Assembly: GCF_022113815.1 (NCBI RefSeq)
Contig: NZ_SGOM01000001.1
Span: 558,001-622,000, forward strand
DNA length: 64,000 nt
Direction of reading: 5' to 3'
From: Vibrio cincinnatiensis
Lineage (GTDB): Bacteria; Pseudomonadota; Gammaproteobacteria; Enterobacterales; Vibrionaceae
In this document: positions 36,221 to 44,931 of the stretch, piece by piece
Numbering within the stretch: the first letter of the stretch is position 1
Layout: each line of letters starts with the position of its first letter
Notes under the pieces: model-generated
Told to the model about the DNA's origin: nothing
The model's input: only the letters and a program-made list of their open reading frames with translations
Database searches by the model: none
Position numbers and translations under genes: made by a program

Positions 36221-36297
36221 TGGTGCGTCCGAGTGGACTCGAACCACCGACCCCCGCCATGTCAAGGCGATACTCTAACCAGCTGAGCTACGGACGC
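36221..36297 (-). tRNA. tRNA-Val(GAC), copy 2
   Basis: This 77-base gene, 18 bases from copy 1 and first in the transcript, differs from it at only two bases. These form one acceptor-stem pair (GCGTCCG with CGGACGC, a C-G pair where copy 1 has T-A). CCA is encoded. The anticodon is GAC. Confidence 0.97.
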
Positions 36298-36317
36298 ATC
36301 ACTTGAGAACGAGGTGG

Positions 36318-36346
36318 ATATTAGCGATTGATTTTAACCAGTGCAA
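36318..36346 (-). promoter_or_regulatory. Sigma-70 promoter of the tRNA-Val operon
   Basis: On the minus strand, TTGCAC (36346-36341) is separated by 17 bases from TAATAT (36323-36318). This is a near-consensus promoter with start near 36311, 14 bases before copy 2. Confidence 0.8.
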
Positions 36347-36627
36347 GTCTATTTTCTATGTTTTTGAACTGATTGGCTTTTACACCACCAATTTGCTGTT
36401 TTTTTATCCTTTATTCTTGCTAAATTCACAAACCTGCCTAAAACTATAGTGCAAATGAGGAAAGAGAAAAAAACAACTCATCGAGGCTTATCACACTACG
36501 TGCAAGGTAACTAATTAGAACTACCTCTCCTTTTGTGACTCGGATTCAAAAATAATATTGATTGCTGAAACCAAATAAGTACTATAGCGCATATGGATTA
36601 AGGAATATGCAATCGAGTCGTTAGAAC
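36347..36627. other. AT-rich intergenic region upstream of the cyclase gene
   Basis: The tRNA-to-cyclase gap is 330 bases in total. Beyond the tRNA promoter it shows no credible gene; a likely cyclase promoter lies in its second half (near 36580), but no confident -10/-35 pair was found. Confidence 0.45.
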
Positions 36628-37689
36628 ATGGATGCAAAGTTGTTTGGCAATTCGCATACGTTAAGAACATCAGTTCTAACAGGATTAAGCCTGTTTCTGA
36701 CTGCTATTGCTCTTTTCTTTGCTACCTTTAACGTTATCTACCATCAGACTTATTTACTTGCGGGATTGGAACTCTTATTTGCCATACATTCAGCCTACCT
36801 CTATCGACTCACAAGACGAGAGCGGCACACCTTTCGACACATTCAATGGTATGTCTATTTTTTGGTCACTATCATCAGTATTGGTACGTACCTACAACCC
36901 ATAAGTCATGGGCTATTTTTATGGAGCTTACTTTGTCCCGTACTTTTATATGTCTTGCTGGGTTTAAAGCAAGGCCAACTGATAACAGGGATTGTACTTA
37001 TCATTCAAGTCACCAGTCTCTTTCATCAGTCATCCCCCTTCGCGGGTTACAACATAGGGGCAACCTTAATTAATCTGATTGCTTGTTACAGTGGTATTTG
37101 GATTATTGCCCACATCTATGAATTTAATCGAAATAAAATTGAAAACACCTTAACCTACTTAGCATCCAGGGACTCTCTCACCGGAGCCCATAACCGTTTA
37201 TCACTAAACTCAGCCTTTCAACACTTTAAACATAATAAAGACCACGATTCGTCACTATGTCTTTTAATCCTTGATTTAGACTACTTTAAACAGATCAATG
37301 ATGAATACGGTCATGATGCTGGAGATAAAGTGTTAATAGATACCAGCCATTTATTAGCTAACATTGTTGGTGATAATAATATTTATAGAATTGGTGGAGA
37401 AGAGTTCTGTATCACCTTATTTGACCACTCATTGAGCCAAGCAGAACATGTGGGAGAAAGGTTGCGCAATATTATGGCAAACCACCTCTTCTCTCATCAT
37501 AACAAACGTATTCAACTCACACTGAGTGTTGGAATCTGTGAGTATCGAGAAGGTGACAACTTAAATGAATTAATTAAACTGGCAGATTTAGAACTCTATC
37601 GAGCCAAAAAAAATGGTCGAAACCAAGTTCGGATCTGCCAAACATCGGATACTGCTGCATATACCGCTTCTCAAGCAGAGACACTTTAA
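36628..37689 (+). CDS. Membrane diguanylate cyclase
   Basis: This 353-residue protein has an N-terminal membrane block of about six helices (residues 12-170, beginning 'LTGLSLFLTAIALFFATFNV') with no large periplasmic domain. A GGDEF domain follows (about 180-340) with the active motif 'GGEEFCI', 'LTGAHNRLS' and 'LDLDYFKQINDEYGHDAG'. The variant GGEEF is a fully active form. It should make cyclic di-GMP. Its stop overlaps the convergent gene's stop by the four-base TTAA. Confidence 0.92.
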   Translation: MDAKLFGNSHTLRTSVLTGLSLFLTAIALFFATFNVIYHQTYLLAGLELLFAIHSAYLYRLTRRERHTFRHIQWYVYFLVTIISIGTYLQPISHGLFLWSLLCPVLLYVLLGLKQGQLITGIVLIIQVTSLFHQSSPFAGYNIGATLINLIACYSGIWIIAHIYEFNRNKIENTLTYLASRDSLTGAHNRLSLNSAFQHFKHNKDHDSSLCLLILDLDYFKQINDEYGHDAGDKVLIDTSHLLANIVGDNNIYRIGGEEFCITLFDHSLSQAEHVGERLRNIMANHLFSHHNKRIQLTLSVGICEYREGDNLNELIKLADLELYRAKKNGRNQVRICQTSDTAAYTASQAETL

Positions 37690-38372
37690 CGCTCAATATC
37701 CTGGGTGTTATCTTCTGTCTCTTCTAATTCATACACTACATTGAAATTTTCAGTATAGGTACAATGGGGCTGGCGGCTACAGGTAAAAAAGCGTCGCCCT
37801 TTAAATTCACCTTGACTGGCAACCTTTATAACCATTGGGCTACCACAACGCTTACAAAAACGCACTTCTTTATCTGTTTCAATAAGATCAATATGAGCAG
37901 CCAATAATCGGCGTAACTTCCCCACTTGATAACTGTATTTCATGTTTGCCCCAATTAAGGGAATGTTAGCCGATTGACAAACATGCAGTAGCAGTTTCTG
38001 CCTTTCTAATTTATTTTTCGCCAGCGGCTTACCATCATCTAATTCAATGATAACCCTAGGCTCAAGAGTCCGAGCATCACAAACAATAAAATTAAAATGA
38101 TTCTTAGCAATACGATTATAGGCGGCAAACTGACTTTTCTTTTTTAGCTTTCCTGGGGCAATGACATTCGCCATATTCACCTTGGCTAAAACTACGCCAT
38201 GATCACCAACCGCTGCTCTTAATGCATGATAGAAGGTGCTTTCAGAGGCATTAAGCAATACCCCCTTTTTTTTATATGTATACTCTTTGCTACTCTCTTG
38301 ACGAATAACGTATTTCTGAATAAAAACGAAAAAAACAACCAATAGTGCAACGATAATAAATATGTTCGTCAT
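37686..38372 (-). CDS. DUF2726 protein with membrane anchor and zinc-finger tail
   Basis: This 228-residue protein has an N-terminal membrane helix ('IFIIVALLVVFFVFI', about residues 4-18). A DUF2726 domain (about 38-165) is recognisable by 'ANVIAPGKLKKKSQFAAYNR' and 'HFNFIVCDARTLEPRVIIEL', a fold related to nuclease-like domains. A four-cysteine zinc ribbon of the topoisomerase C-terminal type ends it: C-x2-C in 'CKRCGSP' and 'CSRQPHC' (about 171-201). This suggests nucleic acid binding near the membrane; the function is unknown. Confidence 0.85.
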   Translation of the reverse strand: MTNIFIIVALLVVFFVFIQKYVIRQESSKEYTYKKKGVLLNASESTFYHALRAAVGDHGVVLAKVNMANVIAPGKLKKKSQFAAYNRIAKNHFNFIVCDARTLEPRVIIELDDGKPLAKNKLERQKLLLHVCQSANIPLIGANMKYSYQVGKLRRLLAAHIDLIETDKEVRFCKRCGSPMVIKVASQGEFKGRRFFTCSRQPHCTYTENFNVVYELEETEDNTQDIER

Positions 38373-38397
38373 AGTACCTGTTTGAGGCTAAATATGG

Positions 38398-39369
38398 TTA
38401 AAAAATATAACTATCCATCATACTGACTAATTTGCCAATTTCAGGTTTTGTAATGGTATCATTTGCTCCTAGTGACAGCGCTTTAGAACGGTTGTCATCA
38501 CTCATTAAAGAAGAAAACATAACAATAGGAGTGTTATTGTACGCTTCATTTTCACGTAAGCGTTTCACCAAATGCATTCCATCCATTCGTGGCATTTCTA
38601 CGTCGGTAACTAAAGCGTTAACTAACTCACTGACTGACAACTTCTCTTCATTAGCAATACGTTGAATGTCCATCAATTTTTCATACGCTTCACCGCCATC
38701 TTTACAAGCGATGACGTTATACCCAGCAGAGCTTAATGTATCTTGAATCAGGCTACGAATAAAAGCAGAGTCATCAACCACCATCACCGTTTTTGCATTA
38801 CGCTTAGCAAGCATTTTCTGATTAAGGTCAACTGAACGATCCACCTTAACATCATATTTTTCCATGCTTAATTCTGGGTTAATGTCAGCGATGATTTTTT
38901 CAAAATCCAGAATCATGATTAATTTTTGTTCTTTTCGTACCACAGCGACAACACAATCTTGCTCTCCTGATTCAAGAAACTGACTCGGTGATTCAACATC
39001 ATTCCATGAAATACGATGAATACGGCTAATGCTGTCAATCAAAAATCCATTGGTCATCCGGTTAAAATCGGTCACGATGACATATTTGTTGTCGACACCT
39101 TTACGAGTCGGTACGCCTAGCCATCCTGCGAGATCCACCAGCGGAGTCAAAATGTCACGAGAAGAGAAAACACCAATCATATGAGGCTGTGCATTTGGGT
39201 AATCCGTGGTATCTGGAACCCGGATCACTTCTCGAACTTTGGCTACGTTAATACCGTAGTAACAAGTTTTTGTCTCACCATTCGGTAATAATTTCTCCAG
39301 ATGAAACTCAATAATTTCCAGTTCGTTGGTGCCGCTTTCTAATAAAATAGTACTGCTTGGGTTACTCAT
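38398..39369 (-). CDS. cheV: Chemotaxis coupling protein CheV
   Basis: The 323-residue protein (ATG 39369; a GTG 9 bases upstream is possible) joins a CheW-like domain to a response-regulator receiver domain. The CheW part has 'CYYGINVAKVREVIRVPD' and the beta-barrel region to about residue 170. The receiver starts with 'VMVVDDSAFIRSL' (about residue 197), has the phosphoacceptor aspartate in 'LVTDVEMPRMDGM', and the switch lysine in 'ITKPEIG'. It links chemoreceptors to CheA and aids adaptation. No chemotaxis gene adjoins it. Confidence 0.95.
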   Translation of the reverse strand: MSNPSSTILLESGTNELEIIEFHLEKLLPNGETKTCYYGINVAKVREVIRVPDTTDYPNAQPHMIGVFSSRDILTPLVDLAGWLGVPTRKGVDNKYVIVTDFNRMTNGFLIDSISRIHRISWNDVESPSQFLESGEQDCVVAVVRKEQKLIMILDFEKIIADINPELSMEKYDVKVDRSVDLNQKMLAKRNAKTVMVVDDSAFIRSLIQDTLSSAGYNVIACKDGGEAYEKLMDIQRIANEEKLSVSELVNALVTDVEMPRMDGMHLVKRLRENEAYNNTPIVMFSSLMSDDNRSKALSLGANDTITKPEIGKLVSMMDSYIF

Positions 39370-39746
39370 AATGATCACATCTTTAAGGCAAGTCGACGAT
39401 ATTGTTCAATTTTTCTAGTATACACCGAAGTTCCCGTAAAGATAATCCGCTCAACAAGACATACTCTCTATTTTGTTAGGTATCACTGATAATTCAGCAG
39501 AAAAATACCCAAACAATGACGTCGTACAAAAACAGGCTGAACATTAACCTCGCTATTCAAAATCATTCTAGCTAACTTGGCTTGGATGAAAGTCAGTCAT
39601 TCGAAATAATAATATTTAACGCTATGATTTATAAATATAAAATAAAGGAAGACAAAGATTCATTAATGATAAATTTATTAGCTAATAACTCTTCCCTATT
39701 TACACTCGAAAATCTGTCATTGATCACATTAAGATTCGCGTATTTT
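39370..39746. other. Long AT-rich intergenic region beside cheV
   Basis: From the cheV start to the small gene at 39879 there are 509 bases. The first 377 show no gene I can support; a TTG-started frame at 39582 lacks a ribosome-binding site. It should include the cheV promoter, but no convincing sigma-28 or sigma-54 motif was found. Confidence 0.5.
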
Positions 39747-39775
39747 TTGCCCAATTGCGTGGTTACCTATATACT
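39747..39775 (+). promoter_or_regulatory. Predicted sigma-70 promoter of the 80-residue gene
   Basis: TTGCCC (39747-39752), a 17-base spacer, then TATACT (39770-39775). Transcription would start near 39782, with a leader of about 97 bases before the ATG at 39879. Confidence 0.65.
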
Positions 39776-39878
39776 AAATGGAGCAGTGAGGAGTAAAAGT
39801 TATTGCCATTCTACGCTCGATTATAATGACTAATGTGGTAGATAGCTCACCCTATACATTGTCAGGAGGAAAGTAACA

Positions 39879-40121
39879 ATGGAAAAAGATGCTTTAGGTA
39901 TATGCCTTTCACGAGACATGCTAAACGAGCATCTCCTTTCGACGTTTACTCATGTCCGGGCCTATGAATTAGAAACCGAAGATCATGAAAACTTACGTGT
40001 CTTGCTTGCGTTCCCACAAATGTCTGGAAAAGATGTACTCACAACAATGCAAGGGACCAAAAAGCTCATATGGCGCGCAGATTTCTTATGTCCCTACTAT
40101 TCTCATAATATTCATATATAA
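39879..40121 (+). CDS. Unrecognised small protein, 80 residues
   Basis: I do not recognise a family. The ATG has a strong AGGAGG site 9 bases upstream, a near-consensus promoter lies about 100 bases before it, and a hairpin follows the stop by 5 bases, so the gene looks complete. The protein starts 'MEKDALGICLSRDMLNEHLL' and ends 'FLCPYYSHNIHI'. It has no signal peptide or membrane helix, is mildly acidic in the middle ('AYELETEDHENLRVLLAF') and more basic after ('MQGTKKLIWR'). It sits alone between cheV and an export operon. Confidence 0.55.
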   Translation: MEKDALGICLSRDMLNEHLLSTFTHVRAYELETEDHENLRVLLAFPQMSGKDVLTTMQGTKKLIWRADFLCPYYSHNIHI

Positions 40122-40126
40122 CATTA

Positions 40127-40154
40127 TTGCTGGTTCGGGTTTTCGAATCAGCAA
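40127..40154 (+). terminator. Hairpin after the 80-residue gene
   Basis: TTGCTGGTTCG (40127-40137) pairs with CGAATCAGCAA (40144-40154), an 11-base stem with one G-U pair. The tail TTCGACTTTTG is only partly T-rich. Confidence 0.5.
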
Positions 40155-40245
40155 TTCGACTTTTGTTACAACAAAATACTACTCAGCCCTGTCGAAAATC
40201 TATAATATAGAGCATTAACTCTAAACCTGATTCTGAACGGAAAGT

Positions 40246-41655
40246 ATGAAGCCAAAATCACTCACTCTCTTGATGTGCTCATTGCTGGGTATTTCATCGG
40301 TATCCGCTGCGCCCATTTCGTTCCAGCAAGCTTGGGAAATTTTGCAGCAAAGTAACCATTCTTTAGCCGCTGAACGAGCCAATGTTGAACACTATCAGTA
40401 CATGCAAGATTCAACGTTTAATTTGAATTTACCTTCCGTTACCGTCAGTGCAAACTACATACGCTTAGATCAAGATGTCACACTATCCTTAAAACAAATC
40501 GAAAAAAGCAGCAATGCAAGTTTAGGGGCACTCAATAAACTGGGTTCCCTAACATCGACGATGACAGAACGCGATATCTTCAGTTCTTCCATTCGAGCCG
40601 TTTGGCCCATTTTTACAGGTGGCCGAATTACGGCAGCACAAACCGCTGCTGAAGGAAAAAAAGAAGAAGCACAAAGCCAGCTTGCCATGGTCATTCAAGC
40701 TCGCTATGAAGATCTAGCGAAGTATTACTACAGTGTGGTACTGGCAAAAGAAGTGCTTAATACTCGCATTGCCGTTGAACAAGGCCTAACCCAACACAGA
40801 GATAATGCCTTAAAACTTGAGAAGCAAGGTCAGATTGCCCTAGTGGAACGCTTACAAGCTGAAGCATCGCTAGATAAGGCCATGATTGATCGTAAAAAAG
40901 CAGAAAAAGATCTCGACATTGCCCAAAGTGCATTAACTCAGATACTCAATCAAGATCAATCGGTTGAACCAAGTGGTCAACTTTTTATCAACCAAAACTT
41001 ACCACCACTTTCTGCCTTTGTTGAACAAACATTATCGACGTATCCAGGTTTAGAATTACTATCAGCTAAAGAGAAACAAGCCAATAGTTTAATAAAAGCA
41101 GAAAAAGGTAAGTACTACCCGGAAGTTTATGCTTTTGGTAACTACAGCCTATACGATGATGATTCTCTGGTTAGTCAAATGAAACCAGATTGGATGGTCG
41201 GTGTTGGTGTCAGCATTCCCCTAATCGAAAATACAGGGCGGAGTCATCAAGTAAAAGCGGCAAACAGCACGGTTTCACAAGTGCGTTTTTTACGCGCTCA
41301 AGCAGAACAAGATCTCACCGTTTTAGTTGAAAAAACATACAAAGAAGCTGAACAAGCTCTCGAAGAAGTTCAAGGTTTGGATTCCAGCTTAACTCTCGCA
41401 CAAGAAAACCTTCTTCTACGTCAAAAAGCATTTAACCAAGGGCTTGCTACCTCTTTAGATGTGGTTGATGCCGAACTTTATTTAGCCAGTATTCGCACTC
41501 AACAAGCGGTTGCTGGATTTAACTATCTTATCTCCTTGAGTAAACTTTTAGCACTCTCTAGTGAAATGAATACCTTTTCACAATATAAACAGACGGCCAC
41601 CCCTCTGACTATGCAATTTACTCAAGATCTTACTTCACAAAAGGAACCATCATGA
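40246..41655 (+). CDS. TolC-family outer-membrane efflux channel
   Basis: This 469-residue protein begins with a signal peptide ('LTLLMCSLLGISSVSAAP', cleavage near residue 22). Two OEP repeats of coiled-coil helices and barrel strands follow: 'IRAVWPIFTGGRITAA' (about 109-124) and 'VGVGVSIPLIENTGRSHQV' (about 321-339) are the matching strand regions of the two halves. It would form the trimeric outer-membrane duct for the HlyD-type adaptor just downstream. The next gene starts in its stop codon (ATGA overlap). Confidence 0.92.
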   Translation: MKPKSLTLLMCSLLGISSVSAAPISFQQAWEILQQSNHSLAAERANVEHYQYMQDSTFNLNLPSVTVSANYIRLDQDVTLSLKQIEKSSNASLGALNKLGSLTSTMTERDIFSSSIRAVWPIFTGGRITAAQTAAEGKKEEAQSQLAMVIQARYEDLAKYYYSVVLAKEVLNTRIAVEQGLTQHRDNALKLEKQGQIALVERLQAEASLDKAMIDRKKAEKDLDIAQSALTQILNQDQSVEPSGQLFINQNLPPLSAFVEQTLSTYPGLELLSAKEKQANSLIKAEKGKYYPEVYAFGNYSLYDDDSLVSQMKPDWMVGVGVSIPLIENTGRSHQVKAANSTVSQVRFLRAQAEQDLTVLVEKTYKEAEQALEEVQGLDSSLTLAQENLLLRQKAFNQGLATSLDVVDAELYLASIRTQQAVAGFNYLISLSKLLALSSEMNTFSQYKQTATPLTMQFTQDLTSQKEPS

Positions 41656-42626
41656 AAGCGGTAAAATCGTCTCTTCTTACTGTTACAGCCATCGCGGCCG
41701 TCACTTGGGTCGGCTACAGCTTTTATCAGGCTTATCAGCCAAAACCGGTTCGCCTTCAGGGGCAAATAGAGTCTCAGCAATACAGTATTTCATCAAAGGT
41801 GCCGGGACGAATCGATCAAGTGTTTGTACGTAAAGGGGATGATGTAACTAAAGGTCAGCTTATTTTCACTTTGCATAGCCCTGAAATTGAAGCCAAACTT
41901 GACCAAGCCTTAGCGGGTCAAAAAGCCGCTGGTGCTTTGGCTCAAGAAGCCGAAAAAGGGTCACGTAACCAACAGATTCATGCTGCACGTGATCAATGGC
42001 TGACAGCTAAAGCAGCGGCTGATTTGGCTGAAAAAACCTATTTGCGTGTTAATAACCTTTATCAAGAAGGCGTTGTTTCTGAGCAGAAACGTGATGAAGC
42101 CAACACTCAATGGCAAGCCGCCAAGCACAGTGAAAGTGCTGCGTTTCAAATGTATGAAATGGCTAAAGAAGGTGCTCGTGAAGAAACCATTCTTGCCGCG
42201 TTAGAAAAAGAGCGAATGGCAGCAGGAGCAGTCGCTGAAGTTGAAGCGTATGCGGCAGATACACGGATTGAAAGTTGGTTTAATGGTGAAGTTTCACAAG
42301 TGCTAATGCATGATGGTGAATTAGCACCTCAAGGTTTCCCTGTGGTCACGGTGATTGATCGAGCAGATTCTTGGGCTGTCTTTAATGTGCGTGAAGATCT
42401 TCTGCAACACTTTAAAAAAGGGCAAACATTTAACGCTTTTCTTCCAGCATTAAATCAATCTATTGAGTTTAAAGTTACCCATATTGCCGCAATGGGCGAT
42501 TTTGCGACTTGGCGCTCAACCGATGCGACACAAGGGTTTGATCTACGAACTTTTGAAGTGGAAGCTCGCCCAACACAAGCAATAGAAGGGTTGAGAATGG
42601 GAATGACTGTCGCAGTTGAGCTATAA
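41652..42626 (+). CDS. HlyD-family membrane fusion protein
   Basis: This 324-residue periplasmic adaptor has an N-terminal anchor helix ('LLTVTAIAAVTWVGYSFY', about residues 8-25). Lipoyl-type halves follow: 'SSKVPGRIDQVFVRKGDDV' (about 47-65) and 'IESWFNGEVSQVLMHDGEL' (about 205-223), around a long helical hairpin. The layout resembles YbhG/YhiI adaptors. It overlaps the TolC gene by 4 bases and is 3 bases ahead of the permease. Confidence 0.92.
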   Translation: MKAVKSSLLTVTAIAAVTWVGYSFYQAYQPKPVRLQGQIESQQYSISSKVPGRIDQVFVRKGDDVTKGQLIFTLHSPEIEAKLDQALAGQKAAGALAQEAEKGSRNQQIHAARDQWLTAKAAADLAEKTYLRVNNLYQEGVVSEQKRDEANTQWQAAKHSESAAFQMYEMAKEGAREETILAALEKERMAAGAVAEVEAYAADTRIESWFNGEVSQVLMHDGELAPQGFPVVTVIDRADSWAVFNVREDLLQHFKKGQTFNAFLPALNQSIEFKVTHIAAMGDFATWRSTDATQGFDLRTFEVEARPTQAIEGLRMGMTVAVEL

Positions 42627-42629
42627 ATC

Positions 42630-43793
42630 ATGCGTAATCCCCTACCCTCACAATGGCAGTTATTACGTCACGACCACTGGTTACTCTCTTGCCTAACATG
42701 GGTTCCGCTTCTTGTCGGAGCCCTGCTCTGGTGGATATTCTCGCAAGGCGTCTTACAAAACTTACCCGTTGGTGTGGTTGACTTATCGCACAGTCAGCTC
42801 TCTCGGCAATTAACCCGTCATTTGGATGCCACTTCAACCCTTTCTGTCACACGACAGTATCAAACGGTTGCTCAAGCGAAGGAAGAGTTAATCTCTAGCC
42901 AAATCTACGCTTATGTGATTATCCCGGATCAATTTGATAAAAAGATATACCGAGGAGAACAACCCAAAGTAACGACGTTTTACAATAGTCAGTACATATT
43001 AGTTGGGCGTTTGATTAATTCTGCGATCCTTCAGGCTCAAGGAACCTTGAATGCTCAAATAGAAGGGATGAAAACCTTAACTAAAGGTAGCCAAACATCG
43101 CTCAGTGCAATGGGAAGAGCCGTTCCCGTTCGCACCCAAATGACCCCGCTATTTAATCGAAACAATAACTACACCCAGTTTTTAGTTTCAGCAGCCGTGC
43201 CTGCCGTTTGGCAAATATTTATTGTCGTCACCACGATTATGATTTTAACGGCAAACTATCGAGAGTATGGCTTGAACCGCTGGCTAAACGATCGACCTCT
43301 TCGGCATTTAATCGCCACTCTCGCACCCTACTCGGTTATATTCCTTCTCCAAGGCGTCATTTTTCTCGTCTGCTTTTATCGCTTTATGCAATGGCCTATA
43401 CATGGCAGCCTACCGGTGATCATCTTTGCTCAGGCGATTACAGTGATAGCTTGCATCATTATGGGCGGTGTTTTCTATTTTCTGACCCTTGATCCTGCAC
43501 GAGCAATGAGCTTCGCCGGTGCTTTCACAGCCCCAAGCTTTGCCTTTATGGGGGTCACTTTTCCGGCCTCAGATATGAATAACCTTGCTTTGATTTGGCG
43601 GAGCTTATTACCGATTAGCCATTATATTGAGGTACAGCTAACTCAGATCAACTATGGCTTAAGTGCTATCCAATCTTTACAGCACCTAATACCTATGGTG
43701 GGTTATCTTATTCCACTTTGGATCACTCTTGCTTTGATCCGTAAGCATCAGAGCAAAGAAACACAATCAGGGGGTGCTCATGACCTTGTTTGA
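42630..43793 (+). CDS. ABC-2 type transport permease (first)
   Basis: This 387-residue inner-membrane protein has one N-terminal helix ('CLTWVPLLVGALLWWIF', about residues 19-35), then a large periplasmic domain with 'LPVGVVDLSHSQLSRQL' and 'YAYVIIPDQFDKKIYRG'. Five or six C-terminal helices end near 'LIPLWITLALI'. This is the ABC2_membrane_3 layout of YbhS/YbhR and YhhJ. No ATP-binding gene adjoins it. It overlaps the next gene by 14 bases. Confidence 0.88.
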   Translation: MRNPLPSQWQLLRHDHWLLSCLTWVPLLVGALLWWIFSQGVLQNLPVGVVDLSHSQLSRQLTRHLDATSTLSVTRQYQTVAQAKEELISSQIYAYVIIPDQFDKKIYRGEQPKVTTFYNSQYILVGRLINSAILQAQGTLNAQIEGMKTLTKGSQTSLSAMGRAVPVRTQMTPLFNRNNNYTQFLVSAAVPAVWQIFIVVTTIMILTANYREYGLNRWLNDRPLRHLIATLAPYSVIFLLQGVIFLVCFYRFMQWPIHGSLPVIIFAQAITVIACIIMGGVFYFLTLDPARAMSFAGAFTAPSFAFMGVTFPASDMNNLALIWRSLLPISHYIEVQLTQINYGLSAIQSLQHLIPMVGYLIPLWITLALIRKHQSKETQSGGAHDLV

Positions 43794-44928
43794 ACTATTT
43801 AAAGCTGAATTAAAAGCTTTACTGACGAACCCTGTGGTTATGCTCACCATGATCGGTGGTGTTGTCTTTTACTCTTTTCTTTACCCTTTACCGTATAGTC
43901 AACAAACCCCAAGAGAACTCCCTATCACCGTAGTTAACTTGGATAAAAGTCAAACCAGCTATCAACTTGAGCGTATGGTCGATGCCACACCGCAGGTCCA
44001 TGTGGTTCAGCGAGATCACTCCATTGAAGAAGCCAAACAAGCTTTCCTTAAGGGTGATGTTAGCGGCATTTTAGTGATTCCCGAGCACTTCTATAAAGAT
44101 CTACTGCTAGGAAAAAGCCCAACATTAGCTTATGCCGGAGATGCAGCGTACTTTCTTGTTTATGGCACCATCGTTGAAGGTTTAGCTCAAGCGGGAGGAA
44201 CTCTAGCTGCCAAAGCAAAAATATCCCGCCTAATAGTAGAGGGGGAACCATTAAGTATTGCTCTTGGCCACGCCTCCTCATTACAGTCAAACCAGAAACC
44301 CACATTTAACCCTCGTATGGGATACATTGATTACGTCGTGCCCGCCGTGTTTGTGCTTATTTTACAACAAACCTTAGTCATGGCTTCTGGTCTAATGGTT
44401 GGGACACAAAAGCAAGGCAATGGTTATTGGAGCCGAGTTTCCCCACTTCGCTTAATTTTAATGCGTAGTCTCATCTTTGCTGTCTGCTACTACTTATTAA
44501 GTATGTACTACTTCGGCGCTAGTTTTAGCCGATTAGGCATCACTATGTTAGCAAACCCCGTCGAACTTCTGACATTACTGTTACCGTTTTTACTCAGTGC
44601 TTGTTTTGTCGGTATCTGGCTTGGAGCCTTAGCACCAAGACGTGAGTTGGTGACCATGTTAGTTTTATTAAGCTCTTTACCGTTAGCGTTTTCAGCTGGC
44701 TTTATCTGGCCAATTGAGGCACTTCCAGCCCCTATCACATGGATAGCAAGCTTATTTCCAAGCACCCCAGGAATACAAGGCTTTTTAGCGTTAAACCAAA
44801 TGGGGGCGGATTGGCAACAAATCGCACTTCAATGGACACTCCTTTGGCTACAAACCTTAGGATGGGGATATCTGGCTTGGTGGCAATTTAAACGAACGGG
44901 CAAAGGCGCTCTCGCTCACAGAGATTAA
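43780..44928 (+). CDS. ABC-2 type transport permease (second)
   Basis: The start is ATG 43780 with AGGGGG upstream; a GTG 6 bases earlier is possible. The 382-residue protein shares the layout of the first permease: helix at about 21-36, periplasmic domain with 'LPITVVNLDKSQTSYQL' and 'VSGILVIPEHFYKDLLLG', and C-terminal helices. The two permeases should form a heterodimer that drives export through the HlyD and TolC partners. A long 3' hairpin lies just after its stop, in the convergent gene. Confidence 0.88.
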   Translation: MTLFELFKAELKALLTNPVVMLTMIGGVVFYSFLYPLPYSQQTPRELPITVVNLDKSQTSYQLERMVDATPQVHVVQRDHSIEEAKQAFLKGDVSGILVIPEHFYKDLLLGKSPTLAYAGDAAYFLVYGTIVEGLAQAGGTLAAKAKISRLIVEGEPLSIALGHASSLQSNQKPTFNPRMGYIDYVVPAVFVLILQQTLVMASGLMVGTQKQGNGYWSRVSPLRLILMRSLIFAVCYYLLSMYYFGASFSRLGITMLANPVELLTLLLPFLLSACFVGIWLGALAPRRELVTMLVLLSSLPLAFSAGFIWPIEALPAPITWIASLFPSTPGIQGFLALNQMGADWQQIALQWTLLWLQTLGWGYLAWWQFKRTGKGALAHRD

Positions 44929-44931
44929 TCT

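Noticed and set aside
39582..39833. 83-codon frame on the plus strand beside cheV
   Set aside because: It starts with TTG, has no ribosome-binding site, is AT-rich, and the predicted promoter of the next gene lies inside it.
39985..40218. 77-codon frame overlapping the 80-residue gene
   Set aside because: It lacks its own ribosome-binding site and mostly overlaps a better-supported frame; its continuation past 40121 runs through the hairpin.
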